DNA from: Perognathus longimembris pacificus
Lineage: Eukaryota > Chordata > Mammalia > Rodentia > Heteromyidae
Direction: 5' to 3'
DNA: 64,000 nucleotides
Assembly (NCBI RefSeq): GCF_023159225.1
Contig: NC_063161.1
Location: 3,087,690 to 3,151,689 of the forward strand
The notes under the pieces were generated by a model, which was given only the letters and a program-made list of their open reading frames with translations, was not told the origin of the DNA and made no database searches. Each line of letters opens with the position of its first letter. The stretch's first letter is position 1. Shown here piece by piece: positions 35,031 through 45,989 of this stretch. Both the position numbers and the translations under genes were made by a program.

Positions 35031-38000
35031 CTCCATTAGCGAAGGGACTGGCCAACGCTGGGGGGGGGGGGTCGCTTCTCATCACAGGTGACTGACTCCA
35101 CAAAACCACGGGGGTCTCTTGGGTTGGTCTTCTCTCCAGGGACCTGGTGGAACGTTCGCTGACCAAGGCACGCGCCTGACTCTGTGTGTGTGTGTGACCG
35201 GGCCTTGCACTGAAGTTTCGGTGTTGCCCTCCCTGACTACCAACCCCAGGGCTTAAGTGGGAGCTATCAAACTGATACCTTAGAACCAACTACCAGCCGC
35301 CTGCCCCTCCTTCCCAACCCCTGCCCGCCCCCACCCCTGCTTGCCCATCTCCACCTCCATGCTGCACGTCCTCACCCAGAGCAACTGGCCTGTGGCCACC
35401 GCTTTCTACGGGAACACACCGGGGGGGGGGGGGTCGGGCCTGCTCCCGTGGGCTCCCAGAGCTGAGGGGGAGGAGACCCAAGGCCTTGTCTCTAGACCTC
35501 TGTGGAGGAGGCGGCCGGGCCGATGCATAGCCCCGCGCGGAAAAGCAGCGTGGTGGTGTCCGAAAATAGATACTTGTCTCGGAGTGGGAGGAAGGGATCG
35601 TTTCCCTCTTCTCTGCCTTTCTGTATTTTCCCAATCTGGGGGCACTGAGCAAGCACGTTGCTCTCGGGATCAGCACACAGACTGTGGCTGGAACAATTGT
35701 GGGTATGATCCTGAGAATGAAGCGAGGGTTACAGAAACAATGATCCCCATGTGTGTCCCAAACAGTTATTGGAAGGCTGCGTGGGGTTCCCCCATCCCCA
35801 GCACTTTTCCCTGCAGGAGAGACACTCAAAGAGAAAATGAAACTGGGTGGCGGGGCCGACGAGGTTGGCTGCGGGCGCAGCCCCGGCGCTCTGCTTACTT
35901 TACGTTATTATTTATTTTAATGTACACAGAACGGTAGTCCAGAATTGGATGCAAAAGCCAGACTTTATGGCGATCCTCTAAAAGCTGTAGCAAGTTCTGG
36001 TGACTGGTAACAAGCTATGTGTTGCTGGAAGCACAGATCGGGAGGTGGCGAGGGTTAGCAACTGCCTGGTTTTGCTTGTGGACTTGACACACTGACTCCA
36101 CACAGTCAAATTCATCGCAGCTTTTTTTTTTCTCACTCTGTTCTCATTCTCAGTGGAGGGAGTGAAGATTTGGAAGAGCGAGCAAACATCTCAAAAGCTT
36201 GACCACCGAGATCCCTGCAGCTGAGGTTCCAGTTCCCCCGGGGATCCAGCGTGTGTCCTCCTGTCCCCAGCTTGCATTTGTTTGATTTTCTATTACTAGA
36301 GGTGGAGCCTCCGGCCAGAGACGAACTACAGCTAGCGAAGATTGTGTTTGCTTTAAAATAAGCGATATTTGCTCTTCAGGGCAGGCTGCAGCTTGTGAGT
36401 CAGGCTGGGACAGGCTCACGGTGTGACATTGTCTCAGCTAGACAGGGGCCCTTCCAGTAGCCCGCATGTCCTTGATGCCAAGGCCAGCCCGAGAAGCCTT
36501 TGTGTCTGCATGGCGTGCTCCTGGTGGGGCCATTTCCAGCTCCCGCCTAACAACTGGACAGGCCGGTCTCGTAGACTGTGCAAGTTTGATCTTAACTATC
36601 TCTCTTGAAAACTGGGTTAAAAGGCACAGCCACGTCGCTGTTTTCTACTCTAAAAGGCAATTTCTAAATTTGGATTTGGAAAAAAAAAATTGTACTCCAG
36701 CCTGAAAATCCAAGGCTCTCAGAATGCAAGCTATACCATTCTTTATGCTAAAACCATGTAAACCGGCTTAAGAATAAACCAGAACAAAATGAGCGTGTGG
36801 AGTGCGTGTCTCCGCCGCTTGCTTTCTAACGCCCAAGAGACAAGAGCCTGGCCTGTGGCCGGCCCGGACTAGAGCAGGGTGGTCCCAAGCCCTCACAGAC
36901 TAAATACACACAGGCTTTTCTATTCCAGAAACAGCTTCAATACTACAAGAATTAATTTTTTTTAAATCTACAGATTATAAAATCAACAGGTAAAATGAAT
37001 AACTTGGACACACTGACTTCCTCCGAGAAAAATATCTGGCACTTGAGATTTGTAAGCTATAAGGAGATGACCATATTTGTGTAAGCCCTCTTTCATTTTA
37101 TTTTCTCTCCTTCTACTGGGCACAGGAAGGCAGCCCTCCTTTCTAAAACAAAAACACATGCCACTCTAGCTTAGCGAAGAAAAGCCAAAAATGCAGAATC
37201 ATGGTGGAGGTGATTTTTTTTTTAAATTAAAAAAGAAACTCCTCACGGTGTCTTACACATTTTGGAGGGGGAAATGGCCTCCTCTGGGTGTCAATAATTT
37301 CTTTGTCAAACCACTGAAAATCGCCAGTTCCAGTGCTGGTAAGGGTCTGGGATGGGAGCCCAGACAGGGAGATTTCAATGAGAATGACCAAGATAAACGG
37401 TTTCTGAGGCAGTCTCCAGACAGGGGAGGGTCATAACTGACTTATTTTATCTCACCCAGGTGCCCACACACAGGATTACAACATTTCTATCTGTTGCTTC
37501 CTTTGAGACGCACAGACACCGACTTCAGGCCACTCCCTAATTTCTCTCAGTTTTGGCTTTTCCATTGTCTCCAGAAACGCCGTCTCTGAACGACGCCCAC
37601 GTTCAAATGCGGACGAGAGCCACCCCACCCCGGTACCCACTCCACCGCGAGAAGCCGGGTCCTTCAACTCACACGCAGGTCCCTCCCGGGTGACAGGGAC
37701 GGAGCCCAGCCAGCGCCCGCGTCCCCAGAGAAGCCTCCGAGACGACGACACAGGCCGGAGCCCAGCTTCCGGGCCGGGATGGCGGCTAGAAACCAGAGGC
37801 TGGCAGAGGCACCCCGGCCCGGCTGCCAGGTAGCCCACAGGCAGCAGGGGGTTAATACCGGGAGCAGGGTGGGATGCAGACAAAAGCCCACAGGAAGGAA
37901 TGGGATGGGACCCAGGCAGGGAACCGGGCTGCAGGGCCCGACCCGCCAGGCACAGACACAGGGGGCTCTGTCTGCCTGCCGCTGCCCTGGCACGGTGACT

Positions 38001-38280
38001 AACCGCCCCACCATTGTGAGCCTGAAGCCAGCCCTTTGTATGCTCCCTGGCGTCTGGGAGCAGAGCAGGGGCCTTTCCAGCAGTCCCCACCCCCCCCCCA
38101 AAACCTGCACTCCAACACCCATTCTTCCTGCTCCCAGGGCTTCTGGGGACATGGCCGGCCAACAGAAGACGCCTTTTCCCAGGCCAAGAGGGAGACACCG
38201 GCCAAAGAAGAAAACAAAATAAAATAGATTTTTGAAAGCAGATAACTAGTCTCTCACCTCTAGGAGGAAGACAGAGCATG
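35031..38280. other. Unique DNA at the right end of the SINE-free domain, no gene recognised
   Basis: GC-rich and AT-rich patches alternate (AT-rich at about 36620-37320). A G run at 35420-35430 and a C run at 38090-38100 occur. No open frame has a recognised domain and no promoter-like CpG cluster is present. Confidence 0.4.
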
Positions 38281-38285
38281 AGCAT

Positions 38286-38635
38286 CAGCTGAGCCTGACC
38301 TGCTCAACATGGCAGACACCCCCCCAAAAGGGGGTCAGCTGAGCCTGACCTGCTCAACATGGCAGACACCCCCCCAAAAGGGGGTCAGCTGAGCCTGACC
38401 TGCTCAACATGGCAGACACCCCCCCCCGAAAAGGGGGTCAGCTGAGCCTGACCTGCTCAACATGGCAGACACCCCCCCCCGAAAGGGGGTCAGCTGAGGC
38501 TGGTCCTGCTCAACATGGGAGACACCCCCCCCAAAGGGGTCAGCTGAGCCTGACCTGCTCAACATGGGAGACACCCCCCCAAAGGGGTCAGCTGAGGCTG
38601 ACCTGCTCAACATGGCAGACACCCCCCCCCCAACC
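38286..38635 (+). repeat. Tandem repeat, about seven 50-bp units
   Basis: Unit starts (cagctgag) lie at 38286, 38336, 38386, 38439, 38491, 38541 and 38589, so the period is 48-53 bp. Each unit carries 'gctgagcctgacctgctcaa', 'catggcagacacc', a C run and an A/G-rich link. Most length change between units comes from the C/A/G runs; one unit (38491) carries a few extra substitutions, which fits recent expansion. Confidence 0.95.
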
Positions 38636-38739
38636 ACCATGCACCCACCGAGGCCTCGAAATTAGAGAATCTAACTGTGCAAAACCACGCTCCCATGCGG
38701 CCGTGGTCCTCACTGGACACGATGTGGAAAAGAAACTCT

Positions 38740-38915
38740 AAGACTTGTGGGTGGGAACAGGTGGGAAAAACTGGGAGATAGCGAAAGAAGGGGTGACATT
38801 GCCCCGAAAAGAAGTGCATTCTCTACACGACGTACGAAACAGTTAACCCCTCTCCCCATCAACTGTATAGTAATTTTAAAATCACAAAAATAAAAGAAAT
38901 AAAATCTTGAAGCCA
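38740..38915 (+). mobile_element. Probable retroelement 3' end with a polyadenylation-signal cluster
   Basis: The segment ends in 'caaaaataaaagaaataaaa' and before that has 'acagttaacccctctcccca'. From memory, a very similar '...gtaacccctctgtacatca...aataaa' ending is a frequent interspersed repeat in heteromyid rodents, probably a retrotransposon tail. The tandem repeat next to it may belong to the same element. Family assignment is uncertain. Confidence 0.4.
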
Positions 38916-39084
38916 TGAAGAAGAAAATATGCTTCTGGGTCTTGAGGATTCTGTGTTTAACAAGTCAATCTCATCAGTAATATCCTAGCAACTGCACATT
39001 AAAATGCCACTGTTTGGAGTATACACTTCAAGTAAATGGACTTTGTGGTTCAAGGGCCTTTGACCTCTTTCTGAGAAGCATGGC

Positions 39085-39310
39085 TGGCGGGGCACTGGCG
39101 GAGCACGCCTGTCATCCTAGCTACTCAAGAGGCTGAGATCTGAAGACGGCGGTTCAAAGCCAGGTTGGGCAGAAAAGTCCATGGGACTTCTGTGTTCAAT
39201 TAGCCACCAAGAAGCCAGACGTGGCGCTGTGGCTCAAGTGGTAGAGCACCAGCTTTGAGTGAAAAAGCGGAATGGCAGTGTTCAGGCCTTGAGTTCAAGC
39301 CTCAAGACTG

Positions 39311-39311
<1 letters not shown>
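39085..39311 (+). mobile_element. Geomyoid dimeric SINE, forward orientation, nearly full length
   Basis: It begins with a degenerate 'gagcacgcctgtcatcctag' (B-box-side tRNA/7SL-like words), then 'ctactcaagaggctgagatc', 'cggttcaaagccaggttggg', 'gcgctgtggctcaagtggta' and 'ttgagttcaagcctcaagac'. A CA repeat forms its tail. Confidence 0.9.

Positions 39312-39355
<44 letters not shown>
39312..39355. repeat. (CA)n microsatellite at a SINE tail
   Basis: About 22 CA units directly follow the SINE 3' end. Confidence 0.97.
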
Positions 39356-39356
<1 letters not shown>

Positions 39357-39419
39357 CCAGAATCTTACTTGTCTGTGCACACACGGCCTAATTCAAGACG
39401 CGTCGACATTTTCACTTCC

Positions 39420-39900
39420 AATGGGAAAGTGACGATTGGAAACCGCGTGTGCCTGGCGCTCCGGCCTCTTTCTTCCCCCTTCTTAGACGCGTGGCTGGGG
39501 TGGACGTCGCAGCCCTGGCTGTCCCGGGGGCTCCCACGGCGCTGCCCGGCCGGGCCGTGGACGGGGCGGCCAGGCGGGGCTGGGCTCTGAAGCCGGCTCT
39601 CTCGGGGAGACGGTGGAGTGCCGGGACCGTGGTAAGGAGAGGCCCCCTCGCCGGGAGGGCCCGGCCTCGGGGCCCCGCGGTGCCCTCCCACGGGCCGAGC
39701 ACTAGGATTCGCACCCTGAGCTGTCTGGGACCATTTGGGAACCACGCATGCATGCACAGGGCGCACGTGTGTGTACGCTGCACACGCGTGGGCACACGCG
39801 CGCGCAGACGCGGGGCCTGGCTCGTGACCCTCCCCCCCCCCCCCCCGCCCTGGGCAGCCTCCGGAGCGGATTCACGGGGCACCCGCCTGTCTCCCTTCCT
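39420..39900. promoter_or_regulatory. CpG-rich segment
   Basis: CpG is frequent (gacgcgtggc, cggccgggccg, cacacgcgcgcgcag) compared with the flanks. No splice site or start codon stands out. It may be an ancient promoter or a GC-rich accident. Confidence 0.3.
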
Positions 39901-40104
39901 CCTCCTCCCCTGACCTCTGACCCTGACCCTGCGACCCCCAGGAGCAGCTCGGGGCCCAATCTGCCTTTCCCAGACCGGAGCACTTCTGTGTCTCCAGGTG
40001 TCTTCCTCCGAAAATAGTAAAAAATATTGCATTTTATTGTGGCACCGGATTTAAGAGTGATGCACTCGGGCTGGATTATGATATGGTCATTATTTCTTGT
40101 TTGT

Positions 40105-40303
40105 TTGGTTTTTGCCAGTCCTGGGCCTTGAACTCGGGCCTGAGCACTGTCCCTGGCTTCTTTCTGCTCAAGGCTAGCACTCTGCCACTTGAGCCACAGC
40201 GCCACTTCTGGCCATTTTCTATATATGTGGGGCTGGGGAATCGAACCCAGGGCTTCATGTATACGAGGCAAGCTCTCTTGCCACTAGGCCATATCCCCAG
40301 CCC
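40105..40303 (-). mobile_element. ID-like geomyoid SINE, reverse orientation, nearly intact
   Basis: It reads, in reverse orientation, a left tRNA/ID-like arm ('cttgccactaggccatatcc', 'ggggaatcgaacccagggct') and a right arm ('ccacttgagccacagcgcca', 'ggctagcactctgccacttg', 'gccttgaactcgggcctgag'). The 'gaatcgaaccc' word is a tRNA B box. It looks younger than most copies here and closely matches the copy at 48508-48716. Confidence 0.9.
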
Positions 40304-40529
40304 TGGTCATTATTTTTATAGCCATTTTTCTTCGGATTAGAAAAGAAGTAAAAAAAAAAAAAGCTAACACCTCTTGTGGGCCCTCAGTGCCGTGCCTGCC
40401 TTGCCTGAGGACCCCAACTCTCCTGCCTGTCACCCCCCCACCGCCCAGGCCGCCTTCCCTACTCTAGAACGCCTTCCTGGACGCCGGGGGGGGGGGGACA
40501 GGACACCCCAGATGAGCGGTCAGAAAGCC

Positions 40530-41480
40530 CCCGGCCCTGCCCCGAGCTGAGACCCCACGTCCGTGGCCGTCTGGATTTTCCTCAGCGCCAGACGGGGGTG
40601 TCCAGGTGGGGAGCGTGGCCGCCACCACCTCCGACACGGTGAAGGGGGCCCCCTCCCCCCCGCCCGCACGCCCCCACCTGGCTCCCGAGGGGGTGGGCTG
40701 TCGAGGGGCCCGGCTTCTGGGCTCCGGCCACCCCATCCGTGGGCGCAAGGCCCGCTCGGGAGGCCCCGCCGGGTGCAGGAGACGGTTAAAAATCTGCATA
40801 GTTTTTTTGTGTCCGCCTCCAGAGGAAGCACCGCTCCCACCCCCCCCCCCGCTCCCCCCCCACCCCCCCTCCCGAGGCAAGAGGAGGGAGAAAGAGCTGA
40901 GAGCAGCAATTTGCAGGCCTTGGGATGTTTTTCTCCTGGACAGCCCTGGGCCCCGCCTGCCCGGCTCGGCCCTTCCTCAGCGCCATGGCGGCCCTGCCAC
41001 CGCGGACTCCCGAGGGCGCCTGCCGTTCCTCCGGGGGGGGGGGGACACGCGTCCCCCGCAGAGCCCGGCCCCGGCCCGGCCGGCCCCGCCGCCTGGCGCT
41101 CCCCGGCTTTGTGCCTCCGCCGGCTGCAGCCCGCCCGGCTCCCGGGCCCGCTTCCAGCCCAGGCCGCTGCCCGCCGCCCCTGCCCGCCGCCCGCCCGGGG
41201 CGCCCTCACCTGCCGGGGGCCCGGGCTCCCCGCCTCGGGTCCCGCTCGTGCCCGGGGCGCCCGGCCACTGCCTCCGCGCCTCCGCCGCTCACCCCACCCC
41301 GCTGCCCGCGCTCCGCCGAGAGCCTGGCGCCGTGCCAGCCTGCCGCAGAGCCCAGCCCGGGCAGGGCCGACTTCCCAAGGAGGGGGTGCGCGTGGAGGGG
41401 GGGGGGCGGGCAGCGGCAGAGCCGGTGCCAGGAGAGAGAGCGGGCCCCAGGTGCCCGGTGGGGCACCCCCCCGGCCCCCC
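40530..41480 (-). promoter_or_regulatory. CpG island with minus-strand donor, possible alternative first exon
   Basis: CpG is dense, strongest at 40980-41350. A consensus minus-strand donor GGCAG|GTGAGGG follows base 41210. A minus-strand frame is open from an ATG at 41503 to the donor, but it is Gly/Ala/Arg/Pro-rich and unrecognised. AT-rich, factor-site-like DNA lies just upstream on that strand (41560-41800). Confidence 0.5.
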
Positions 41481-41559
41481 CCCCCCAGTCTCCCGAGTCC
41501 CATAAAGACACAGACAACACGAGCGGTTTAGTCAAAACAGCCATGTGCAGAAGCCGGCA

Positions 41560-41800
41560 CACACACAAAAGCCCTTATTTATTTATTTAGTTCACACACC
41601 CAGATAAGGAGGCGTCTTTGTGCACATGATTTCACACACATCAGAAAGGGGGCGATGCCACGAAGCTCCCGCCCGCGAGCCCGGGGCGGCCCGGCTGGCC
41701 TCGTGAATAATTGCAACGTCTCTGCCCGGGTATTTCCATATTTAAATTGGGAAGCAGCGTATGATTAATTAAGAAGGAAAAAGGCAAAAAAAAAAAAAAA
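41560..41800. promoter_or_regulatory. AT-rich patch beside the CpG island, candidate regulatory DNA
   Basis: It contains 'cttatttatttatttagttc', a ccagataagg (GATA-type), 'ccatatttaaattggg' (SRF/MEF2-like) and 'gtatgattaattaagaagg' (homeodomain-type) within 200 bp, between GC-rich flanks. An A run lies at 41786-41803. Confidence 0.35.
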
Positions 41801-42680
41801 AAAGGAGGAGGAGGAAAGGGGGGGGCTGGCTGGACATGCTAGCCAGCGTGGGCCAGCGGCTTAACTCATCCCCTGCCAGCTCCCAGACGGCGGGCGGGGA
41901 GGGGGCCCTGGGCGGCGCCTCTGGGTCCCCCACAGTGTCTCTCCGGTGCTCAGACCTACGCACGCACGCACGGCACCCCAAAGCTCCCCCTCGCCCCGGG
42001 GCTGACCCCCGCTCCTCTCCGTCCTCAGCGTTCTCTTCCCTGGACCACCGAGCCCCTCCCGGACACCCCCCCCCCCACCCACGACTCAATGCCTCCGGAC
42101 ACAGCAGTGAGCAGATACCACTGTGGGGGGGGGGGGGAAGGGGGAGGAAGCCAGGGCAAAAGGACTCTCCAGGGGCTGTGCGTCTTTGGGGAAATGCACG
42201 CGCCTCTCTGGGCCTGTCTCTCCAGCTTCACTATCAGCGGTGCGATTCAGCCGGCCCTCAAGGAGTGCGAAGACCCGGACACTCATGGCACCCACTTTTC
42301 CACCAACCCCAAGGCCACACGGGTTGTTCCCCCCCCCACACACAAGTCCTTGCCCTCTGAGCCGTCGGAGCTGTTCCCTCCTCCCCATGGGGCCAGGGCC
42401 AGCCTCTGCACCCCACGGAGGCTGGGGAGGCGCCAAGGCCGCCCCCCACATCTGCCTCGCTCCCTCTTCCTGACAGAAACTCTGGGCAGTCCTCACACTG
42501 GTTTTCCTGTAGGCCTAGAAGTTTCCGTGGGAAGGAGACCAGGCCAGGCCTCAGTTTCCCTGACTTTTCTAGACAAGACCTGACCTTGTGTAAGTTCCAG
42601 ACTCCCTAAGGAGGGAGATGGCAATCCTGACGTCACCAGGGACGACCAGACCCCCTCGCTCTGGCCCTCCCTCGCCCGAT
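41800..42680. other. Unique DNA with MIR-like remnants, no gene recognised
   Basis: G/C runs at 42067-42076 and 42125-42136. MIR-like words near 42190-42260 ('tctctgggcctgtctctcca') and 42548-42600 (ggcctcagtttccctgac). No exon is seen. Confidence 0.4.
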
Positions 42681-42683
42681 TCG

Positions 42684-42755
42684 TTCTATGTACATATATA
42701 TGCATGTACGTGTGTGTATGCACGTGTGTATGTGCATATGTGTGCATGCATGTAT
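42684..42755. repeat. Degenerate GTGTATGCA-type repeat
   Basis: Alternating purine-pyrimidine tgtgtatgcacgtgtgtatg words, the decayed tail of the adjoining SINE. Confidence 0.85.
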
Positions 42756-42930
42756 TCTCCGCGTTGAACTCAGGGCCCTGTCCCTGGGCCGTTTCTTTGG
42801 CGGCTGGTGCTCTACCGCTTGATCCACACCTACTTCTGGCTTTTTGCTGGTTCTTTGGAGATGAGAGTCTCACAGACGTTTCTGCCTGGCTTTGAAGGGT
42901 GTGCCCCGAGCCCTCGGCTTCCGTCTTATT
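42756..42930 (-). mobile_element. Geomyoid dimeric SINE, reverse orientation
   Basis: Blocks 'cgttgaactcagggccctgt', 'gtgctctaccgcttgatcca', 'ggagatgagagtctcacaga' and 'ctgcctggctttgaagg' match the family. The left arm end is lost. Confidence 0.85.
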
Positions 42931-42959
42931 TTTCTCAGTTCCGTTGTTGTCTGGGCTTC

Positions 42960-43082
42960 TGCTTGCGCCTTCGTTTTTTGCGGCAGAGTCTCCCTGCATG
43001 ACCCAAGCAGCGATTGAACTTGGACTTGCTCAGCCTCGGCCCCCCAGGCGCTGGGGTGACCGCGTGTTCCGCCATGCCCCGT
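42960..43082 (-). mobile_element. B1-like (7SL-derived) SINE, reverse orientation
   Basis: 'gagtctccctgcatgaccca', 'gattgaacttggacttgctc' and 'agcctcggccccccaggcgc' follow the reverse-oriented B1/Alu layout. Confidence 0.65.
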
Positions 43083-43577
43083 GTCTCATGACAGCTTTCT
43101 TGGGCTTTTCCCGAGATGGAACCCAAGGACATTGCCTTGGGTGGGGTGAGAAGCGGGAGGAGGAGACTGTCCTGGTTACAGCCTCGCCCATCGGTGTCAG
43201 AGGAACTGCCAAGGGACACCGCGGGCTTGGAGGGTAGAGAAAGGGACCCCAGCGTGGAGCAGGTGCCACGGGAGACGGGAACAGCCGGGAAATGGCATCG
43301 AGGAGGTAACTCTGTAAAGACTTTGATTTGGGCCCAGTGAGGCCCACGTCAGACTTGGGACCCCCCCGGGCTGTAGGAAGCCCCGCCTCCCTCTCCCCCC
43401 CCTCCCGCCCCCCCCCCCGCCTCCTCCTGGGTGCTGCTCCTGGGCTAGGTGTTCACCTCACTCCCACTCTGGCCAACACGCCCAGGGCTCCGGGCGCCTT
43501 CTTTGCCATTTGTAGCCCCCCCCAGTCCTGTTCACGGCTTGACGAGACATAGTTTAGGGCACCGTTTGCTGAATCTG

Positions 43578-43797
43578 TTTTTTGGTTTGTTTTTTTTTTT
43601 TTTTTTTGCTTTTCTTGGGTGTCAAACTCAAGGCCTGGGCGCTGTCCCTGAGCTTCTTGTCCTCAGGGCTAGCCCTCTACCACGTGAGCCACAGCGCCCA
43701 CTTCCGGCTCTGTCCGTGTGCGTGGTGCTGAGGAATCGAACCCAGGGCTTCACGCATGCTAGGCGAGCGCTCTACCGCTAAGCCTCCTTCCCAGCCA
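43578..43797 (-). mobile_element. ID-like geomyoid SINE, reverse orientation
   Basis: A T run (the reversed poly-A tail) leads into 'ggtgtcaaactcaaggcctg', 'cctctaccacgtgagccaca', 'ggtgctgaggaatcgaaccc' and 'cgagcgctctaccgctaagc'. The ID-arm wording differs from the copy at 40105, suggesting another subfamily. Confidence 0.88.
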
Positions 43798-43810
43798 TTA
43801 AAAAAAAAAA

Positions 43811-43915
43811 TGTGTGCTAGTTCTGAGGCTTTGAACTCAGGGCCTCACACTTACTCGGATCGCTTCCTTGGCTGGTGCTCTACCGCTTGAGCAACACCTC
43901 CAGCCTGACTTTTTA
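43811..43915 (-). mobile_element. SINE fragment, reverse orientation
   Basis: 'tgaggctttgaactcagggc' and 'gctggtgctctaccgcttga' belong to the right arm. It is directly adjacent to the previous copy. Confidence 0.75.
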
Positions 43916-44262
43916 TCTAACACTGAGCTGCAAGGGAAGCAGCTGGCCAGAGGCCCAGGCCCTGGACCTTGTCTCCTGAGGGCAGCCGTCACCGGTGGGT
44001 GGTAGGTTTGTTTGATTCACCATTCGGTGACTCCCTCTCTTCTATTTTACTGGGTCACCAAAACCTCAGCATACATCTACTTATCTACTGTCCCCCATAC
44101 ACACTGGCTTGTCAGGAGGTGAATGGGGTCACTAGCCACAATCTGGCATTGCTACATGCTGTTTGAGCTGAAATTTAAATCACCCTAAAACGAGGGACGT
44201 GTCCTGCCCTGGCTCATACTACAGCTGGCCTCTGTGACGGCTACAAACGCGTTGATCACTTG

Positions 44263-44265
<3 letters not shown>

Positions 44266-44312
<47 letters not shown>
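44266..44312. repeat. (GT)n microsatellite
   Basis: About 23 GT units at the tail of the next SINE. Confidence 0.97.
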
Positions 44313-44314
<2 letters not shown>

Positions 44315-44522
44315 GTACTGGGACTTGAGCTCAGGGCCTCTCCCTCTTGGCTGGTTTCTTTTTCTCTCAAGGCTAGCCTTCCTACCCCTTGAGCAACAGC
44401 TCCACTTTCTGACTTTTTGCTGGTTACTTGGAAATAAGAGTCTCACCGACTTTTCGAGCCAGACTGGCTTTGAACTGAGCTCCTCAGATCTCACCCTCCT
44501 GAGTGGCTAGGTGTGATCCCCT
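44313..44522 (-). mobile_element. Geomyoid dimeric SINE, reverse orientation
   Basis: 'acttgagctcagggcctctc', 'cttgagcaacagctccactt', 'gaaataagagtctcaccgac', 'ctggctttgaactgagctcc' and 'cagatctcaccctcctgagt' are all present in order. Confidence 0.9.
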
Positions 44523-45950
44523 GGTGCCTGGCTGCTTCTGTGTTGCCTGTTTTCAGGGCTTTCTTACAAGGCGTGCTGTGTCTGTCCGACTGTTCCCTGG
44601 TAAAACCTCAGACTCAGAGCTGGTGCTGGTTGCTGGCCCGTCCCCCATCTGCTCCTCAAGGCAAGGCTCAAGGATGCCAGGTGGTTTGATCTGCCGTCTT
44701 CTGCAACAGACAGGTGTGTGCATCCCTACAGGCGGTGACTGTGGCTGCGGCCGTGCGGAGACGCCGCCTCGGGCCGGGAAGCTGGTTGCAGAACCTCACT
44801 GGAAGGGTGTCATGGCAGGCAGGGAGTTAGCTGTGCCTCTGGGCTGGGACCTGCCTCCGCCCCTGGCCCACTGACTCTTTTAAGATACACAGAGCGAGGG
44901 GGGGGGGGGCGATTGAGAGATCACCTGAGCTATGAGACAGGAGAGACAGACACAGGACAGACAGGCACGGAGGTGACCTATGAGGAAAGGCAGGGGTCAC
45001 CTGGGATCCACTCAAGGCTCCCCGCACGCGCCGAGGGCCCGCAGCCCACGAGGCGTGCGGGAGGCCACGTGCGGCCTAGGCCGGGACCAGGACCATCTTG
45101 CGGTGAGCCGTCCCTGTCGTGGTGAGGACTGGGAGGCCGGTGTGGGCGGACCCGGCGTGTGTGCAGAGCCGGCCCAGCTGGACCACGACGCGTCCGGTGT
45201 TGACTGGCTCAGCGCGTGCGGGATGAACAAAGTCTAAAGTTCAAGTCCAAGCTGGCACTCCACGCCCCCAGCTGAAGCTCGGGCCGGCTTCCCACGTGCC
45301 CTCTTCCCTTCTCGCCAGAGCCCGGCTCCCACCCGAGTCTCCCATTTGAGGGGGACTGTGACTTCCACTCACCCCACTCCCATCAGCCCTGAAAGAAGCA
45401 AGCAGGCCCGTGAAGGTCACAGGAAAGGGGCAACGACGCCCTCCCTCCTCCCACAGGAAGCCCTGGGTAATCGGCCAGGCCACGAGTCCACGGGGCCTGC
45501 GGCCTCTCGGGGTTCGGGGGCCCCGTCCAAGCACAGCTTTCCTTGTCCCATAGAAGCCTCCGCACTTGGGGTCTGGATTTCCTCCTCCAGAAGCCCCAGC
45601 CCCCAGCCTGCCGCCCAGTCTAGGGGTCGGAGGGGCCAGGCCCCTGCCTCCGGCCTGGGTGCTCCTGCAGGCGGGGCCTGCCCGGGGCTGGGAGCCGGGG
45701 GGGGGGGGCACCCCTCTGGAGAGGTCAGGAAGAGTGTGGGGGCTCTGCTATGCTGGCCCACGGGGGGGGGGGGTGTCAACCCATGGGTGCCCCCTAGGGA
45801 CTAGGCCAGCCCCAGAGGCAGGCTGCTAGTTGAAGGTGGCTGCTGAGAACTTGGTAGAAGAGGGGCTAGGCCTGGCCTGGGGGGGGGGGGACGGGGTGAG
45901 GGCTGAGGGCAGGCCACAGGGTCCGTCTCTCCCCCCACACCAGGCCCTGC
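44523..45950. other. GC-rich unique DNA, no gene recognised
   Basis: Contains G runs at 44901-44910, 45700-45710, 45762-45772 and 45880-45890 and a purine-rich gacagacaggc stretch at 44937-44970. No convincing exon. Confidence 0.45.
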
Positions 45951-45989
45951 CCTGTCCACCGCTCCTTTGTACCCCCAGCCCTGGCCATA

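Noticed and set aside
38286..38635. The 50-bp array as a CRISPR-like array
   Set aside because: Whole units repeat with no unique spacers, the setting is mammalian, and no cas genes exist.
39220..39250. tRNA-like words (gtggctcaagtggtagagc, gaatcgaaccc)
   Set aside because: They are the A- and B-box regions of tRNA-derived SINEs at every place found. Flanks match the SINE and not a tRNA gene.
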